A DNA stretch of 37,948 nucleotides, taken from assembly GCF_000720325.1 (NCBI RefSeq), contig NZ_JOJM01000099.1:1-37948 (forward strand). The letters are read 5' to 3'. Shown in pieces: positions 34,394-37,948 of the stretch. Position 1 is the first letter of the stretch. Each line of letters opens with the position of its first letter. This DNA comes from Streptomyces sp. NRRL B-1347 (GTDB lineage Bacteria > Actinomycetota > Actinomycetes > Streptomycetales > Streptomycetaceae). Under the pieces are notes generated by a model. It was not told where the DNA came from. It made no database searches and saw only the letters and a program-made list of their open reading frames with translations. The translations under genes and the position numbers were made by a program.

Positions 34394-35190
34394 GAGGGTT
34401 CCTTCTCCTCGGTGGTACGGGTGAGTTCGGTGCGCAGGTCGCGCAGCAGGGGGCGGCGTGCGGGGCCGTTGAGGAAGAAGTGGCCGCCCGCCAGGTGGCG
34501 GCGGAGCAGCGAGGCACCGGTGTACGCGCGCCACGCCTCGACGTGCGGCACGGGCGCGAGGGGGTCGCCGACGGCCGAGTACGCGGTCATCGGGCAGTCC
34601 AGGGGGCGGCGCGGCCGCCACCGGTAGCGCTCGCAGGCCGTGAGGTCGGCGCGCAGGACCGGCAGTCTGCGCTCCAGATAGGCGCCCGCGACCCGGTCAC
34701 CGGGGGCGAGGGCGCCCAGGTCGGTGACGAGGCGGCGCAGCTCCTCGTCGCCGAGCGCGTGGTCGGCGCGGTCGGCGTACAGGTGCGGGGCCCGGCTGCC
34801 GGACACGAAGAGACGGCGGGGCCCGGGTGCGCCGCGCTCGCGCAGCGCGCACGCCACCTCGTACGCGACCAGGGCCCCCATGCTGTGCCCGAACAGGGCG
34901 TAGTCGCGGACGGCTCCGGCCGCGAGCAACGCGTCCGTCACGTCGGACACCAGCGCGTCCAGGTCCCTGTACGGCGGCTCGCGCAGCCGCGGGCCGCGCC
35001 CGGGCGGCTGCACCGCCGTCACCGGAACGCCCAGCCGCGCCTGCCAGTCGCGGTACACGGAGGCCGTGCCGCCCGCGTACGGGAAGCAGATCAGGCGCGG
35101 CGCCCCGGGCACGGGGTCGGGTCCCGGGTCGGGTCCTGGGCCCGCGAACCAGTCGCGGGCCGGGGGCCGCTGCCGCTCGGTCGGATGCAC
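34381..35190 (-). CDS. redJ: RedJ-like type II thioesterase
   Basis: 269 residues from a GTG at 35190, preceded by GAGAGGA. Thioesterase features: LICFPYAGGTASVYRDWQ, QPPGRGPRLREPPY, nucleophile Ser103 in LFGHSMGALVAYE and the catalytic histidine in LAGGHFFLNGP. Free-standing type II thioesterases hydrolyse acyl groups from carrier proteins; RedJ releases or clears the fatty acyl chain in the undecylpyrrole branch. Its place between redL/K and redI matches the known cluster. The first 30 residues are a Pro/Asp-rich extension with no conserved features. Confidence 0.9.
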   Translation of the reverse strand: MHPTERQRPPARDWFAGPGPDPGPDPVPGAPRLICFPYAGGTASVYRDWQARLGVPVTAVQPPGRGPRLREPPYRDLDALVSDVTDALLAAGAVRDYALFGHSMGALVAYEVACALRERGAPGPRRLFVSGSRAPHLYADRADHALGDEELRRLVTDLGALAPGDRVAGAYLERRLPVLRADLTACERYRWRPRRPLDCPMTAYSAVGDPLAPVPHVEAWRAYTGASLLRRHLAGGHFFLNGPARRPLLRDLRTELTRTTEEKEPSWTY

Positions 35191-35230
35191 GGAACGGGGT
35201 CCTCTCGCAGTGCGGTGGCCGGTGCGGCCG

Positions 35231-37948
35231 TCAGCGCTTGACGTGGGCGCGGCCCTCGGGCGAGTCGAGCCAGGCGAGCGTGAGCCGCACGCCCTCCTCG
35301 AAGCCCACCTCGCTCTTGAAGCCGAACTCGTCGCGGGCGCGGTCGACGGCGTACGACTGGTCGCGGTCGAACAGGTGCACCGCGTGCCGGGTGAGCACCG
35401 GCCGGGACTTGAGGCGCAGCGCCCCGTACACGCCTTCCGAGAGCGCCGCGACGCCCCGCGCCACCGGCGCGGGCAGGCTCACCGACGGCGGCTTGACGCC
35501 GAGGCCGCGGGCGAGCGCCTCGACGTAGGTCCGCCACGTGGTGCGGTCGGGGTCGCGCAGGTTGTACGTCCGTCCCGCGGCGGCCTCCGCGGCGCAGGCG
35601 GCGATCATCGCGTCGGCGGCGTTGCCCACGTACAGCAGGCCCGCCGGGACGTCGCCGCCGCGGATGTACACCATCTGGCGGCTCAGGAGCAGCGTCGCGA
35701 TCTCGACGACGAAGTCCTTGCTGCGCGGCCCGTACACGCTGACCGGCCGCACCACCGTCAGCGGCAGCAGGGCGCGCGCCGCGGCCTCGCGCACCGCCCG
35801 CTCGCCGAGGAGCTTGCTGCGGTTGTACGGCAGGCCGATGTCGCGCGGCGGCGTGCTCTCGTCGCCGGGGCGGACCGGATAGCCGTACACGTCGGTGGTG
35901 CTGACGTGCAGGAACCGCTCGACGGTGCCCGCGTGCGCGGCGGCCTCGACGAGGTTGCGGCTACCGTCGACGTTGACCTGCTGGAACCGTTCCCAGGGCC
36001 CCCAGTCCGCGGACAGGCCCGTGCAGTTGTAGACGTGCCGGACCCCGGCGGCCGCCCGGCGCAGGCTGTCCGGGTCGCCGAGGTCGCCGGTGACCACCTC
36101 GACGTCGACGCCGTCCAGGCCGGAGCGGTCGCTGCCGTCGCGGACCAGGGCGCGGACCCGGTGGCCGCGCTCGGCGAGGCGGCGCGCGAGGTGCCCGCCG
36201 ATGAATCCGCTGGCCCCGGCGACGAGCACGGGGGAGGGCGCGGCGGGGCCCGGCGCGGCCGGTGCCCCGGCACGGGGGGACGCCGACGGAGAGGCCGGTT
36301 CCGACGACGTCCCCGCTGCCGCTCCCGCACCGGTGCGGGAGGTCTCCGGGGGGTGCTGCTGCTCTGCCATGGCTCGTCCCAACAGGTCGAGGGCGCGGTC
36401 GAGTTCGTCCTGGGTGTGGTCGGCGTTGATGAAGAAGCGCAGGCGGCACTCGTCGCGCGGGACGGCCGGATGGCCGATCGGCATGACGTTCACGCCCAGG
36501 CGGAGCAGCGCGTTCGAGAGCGCCATGGTGTCCTCCCAGTCGCCGATGACGACCGGGACCACCGCCGACGCCCGCGACACGCCGATGTCGAGGCCGCGGG
36601 CGCGCGCCGAGTCCCGGAAGTGCTCGGCGAGCCCGCGCAGCCGGGCGACGCGCTCCGGCTCGGCCCGGATGACGCGGATCGCCTCCAGGGCGGCCGCCGT
36701 GCTGGCGGGCGAGATGCCGGTGCTGAAGATGTGCAGCGGGGCCGTGAACTTCAGGTACTCCACGAGCGGCCGGCGCGCCGCCACATAGCCGCCGAGGCTG
36801 CCGAGCGCCTTGCTGAGCGTGCCCATCCACAGGTCGACGTCGGCGCGGTCCACGCCGAAGTACTCGCCGATGCCCCGGCCGGTGCGGCCGAGCACGCCGA
36901 TCGAGTGGGCCTCGTCGACCATGAGCAGGGCGCCGTGCCGCCGTTTGACGTCGATGAACTTCGGCAGGTCCGGCAGGTCGCCGTCCTGGCTGTAGGCGCC
37001 CTCGATCAGCACCAGGGCGCGCCGGGCCCGCCCGCGCGCCGCGGTGAGCGCGCGGTCGAGGGCGCGCCAGTCGTTGTGCGGGAAGGGCCTGCGCCGCGCG
37101 CCGGACAGGACGCTGCCGCGCACCGCGCTGTCGTGGATCCACTCGTCGTGCAGGATCAGGTCGTCGGGGCCGAGGAGGTGCCCGATCGTCGCCACGTTCG
37201 TGGCGTGCCCGCCCGCGAACACGATGGCCGCCTCGGTGCCGAGGAACGAGGCGATCTCGGCGTCGAGCGCGTGGTGCAGCGGCGTCTCGCCGAACAGGAG
37301 CGGCGTCGCCGAGCAGGACGTGCCGTAGCGGTCCACGGCGGCCTTCGCGGCCGCGCGGACCCGCGGGTGCTGCGACAGGGCGAGGTAGTTGAAGGCGGAG
37401 AAGTTCAGGACGGACGCGCCGTTCACGCGCGCCCGGCCGCCGTTGTACCCCTCGTGCGTACGGCCGTACGGGTTCGCCCCGTCGGCCGTCGCCTGCCGCA
37501 GCCTGCCCTGGAGTTCGGCGTACTCGGGCCACTCCTCGAAGACGCGCTCCTGCTGGACGGGGACGGGGGCGGGCTCGGGGGCGGGTGCCGCCGCGGGGGC
37601 GGCCTCCTCGCGGAGGGTCTTCCCGTGGACGGCCTCGTCGTGGGCGGCTTCGTCGGTGACCGGCGTGACGGATGCCGGTGGCGCGTCGTCGAGCAGGTCC
37701 ACCAGCTGCCCGACGGTGGGGTCGTCGGGCAGCCGCTCGCGGTTGCCGTTGAGCCGGCCGGGGAACCGCCGCGTGAGGGCGCGCTCCAGCTCCTGCCGCA
37801 TCAGCGAGTCGAAGCCGAGGTCCAGGCCGAGTCGCGCGTCGCCGGGGATCTGCCGGGCGTCGTACCCGCAGACGCGGGCCACGTGGGCGACGACTTCGTG
37901 CCGGGTGGAGGCGGCGGCGGGAGCGGGAGCGAGGGCGGGGTCGGGGTC
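35231..37948 (-). CDS. redL: RedL C-terminal ACP and alpha-oxoamine synthase fused to RedK-like reductase (5' end outside window)
   Basis: 905 residues in one frame, open at the right edge. Order: acyl carrier domain (phosphopantetheine serine at window residue 48 in LGFDSLM); a Pro/Ala-rich linker; a PLP-dependent alpha-oxoamine synthase (FSAFNYLALSQHP, VDEAHSIGVLGRTGRG, PLP lysine in TLSKALGSLGG); an Ala/Pro/Ser/Gly-rich linker of about 50 residues; and an extended SDR/epimerase domain (VLVAGASGFIGGHLA, YNRSK). In Streptomyces coelicolor RedL loads dodecanoate, extends it once and uses its C-terminal synthase to condense with glycine; the separate RedK then helps form 2-undecylpyrrole. Here the RedK part is fused in frame. 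The ligase, KS and AT domains would lie beyond the edge. Confidence 0.85.
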   Translation of the reverse strand, partial: DPDPALAPAPAAASTRHEVVAHVARVCGYDARQIPGDARLGLDLGFDSLMRQELERALTRRFPGRLNGNRERLPDDPTVGQLVDLLDDAPPASVTPVTDEAAHDEAVHGKTLREEAAPAAAPAPEPAPVPVQQERVFEEWPEYAELQGRLRQATADGANPYGRTHEGYNGGRARVNGASVLNFSAFNYLALSQHPRVRAAAKAAVDRYGTSCSATPLLFGETPLHHALDAEIASFLGTEAAIVFAGGHATNVATIGHLLGPDDLILHDEWIHDSAVRGSVLSGARRRPFPHNDWRALDRALTAARGRARRALVLIEGAYSQDGDLPDLPKFIDVKRRHGALLMVDEAHSIGVLGRTGRGIGEYFGVDRADVDLWMGTLSKALGSLGGYVAARRPLVEYLKFTAPLHIFSTGISPASTAAALEAIRVIRAEPERVARLRGLAEHFRDSARARGLDIGVSRASAVVPVVIGDWEDTMALSNALLRLGVNVMPIGHPAVPRDECRLRFFINADHTQDELDRALDLLGRAMAEQQHPPETSRTGAGAAAGTSSEPASPSASPRAGAPAAPGPAAPSPVLVAGASGFIGGHLARRLAERGHRVRALVRDGSDRSGLDGVDVEVVTGDLGDPDSLRRAAAGVRHVYNCTGLSADWGPWERFQQVNVDGSRNLVEAAAHAGTVERFLHVSTTDVYGYPVRPGDESTPPRDIGLPYNRSKLLGERAVREAAARALLPLTVVRPVSVYGPRSKDFVVEIATLLLSRQMVYIRGGDVPAGLLYVGNAADAMIAACAAEAAAGRTYNLRDPDRTTWRTYVEALARGLGVKPPSVSLPAPVARGVAALSEGVYGALRLKSRPVLTRHAVHLFDRDQSYAVDRARDEFGFKSEVGFEEGVRLTLAWLDSPEGRAHVKR

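Overview
The window is very G+C-rich, with strongly G/C-biased third codon positions, Shine-Dalgarno-led genes and a conservon operon. It also carries a prodiginine gene block and the dispersed Streptomyces inverted repeat that reads roughly CCTCAAACGCCGG. Together these point to a Streptomyces chromosome. It is a patchwork: ordinary metabolism on the left, an accessory zone in the middle, and the end of a prodiginine biosynthetic cluster on the right.

Left (1-10.9 kb): the end of a conservon (cvnA tail, cvnB, cvnC, cvnD) plus a GAF protein; a Gfo/Idh/MocA oxidoreductase behind a good promoter; threonine catabolism (tdh-kbl); a LysR regulator; an alpha/beta hydrolase; a MmcQ/YjbR protein; a split transketolase on the minus strand behind a MerR/SoxR-type promoter; and tRNA-Pro(GGG).

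Middle (10.9-29.1 kb): a two-domain VOC protein, a ribbon-helix-helix (HicB/Arc-like) regulator, a lone IS701-like transposase, a LmbU-family regulator, and a building-block cassette. The cassette holds a KtzT-like piperazate synthase diverging from a KtzI-like ornithine N-hydroxylase, an MbtH protein, and argJ-argB-argD for ornithine supply. argJ carries two internal deletions. No NRPS lies in the window. After this come a DUF4097 protein, a cytochrome P450, a chimeric gene (start of an RHH-regulator gene joined to the end of an ABC ATPase gene), an intact DrrA-like ATPase without a permease, and a Ppx/GppA phosphatase.

Right (29.1 kb to the edge, minus strand): redL/redK fused in one reading frame, then redJ, redI, redH and redG, in the gene order known from Streptomyces coelicolor. 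The cluster starts beyond the right edge.

The most interesting signal cuts across genes. Arrays of an octamer close to TGGCGCCA, repeated at exactly 11 bp, lie at the starts of the RHH regulator and the chimeric gene and upstream of the DUF4097 gene; less regular arrays lie before the DrrA-like gene. This looks like a small regulon of an RHH protein, probably descended from one operon (hicB-duf4097-drrA) that has been duplicated, broken up and partly deleted here. A second shared element, a 16-bp dyad close to GTCCTGTSGACRGGAC, lies in both divergent promoter regions of the piperazate/ornithine cassette.
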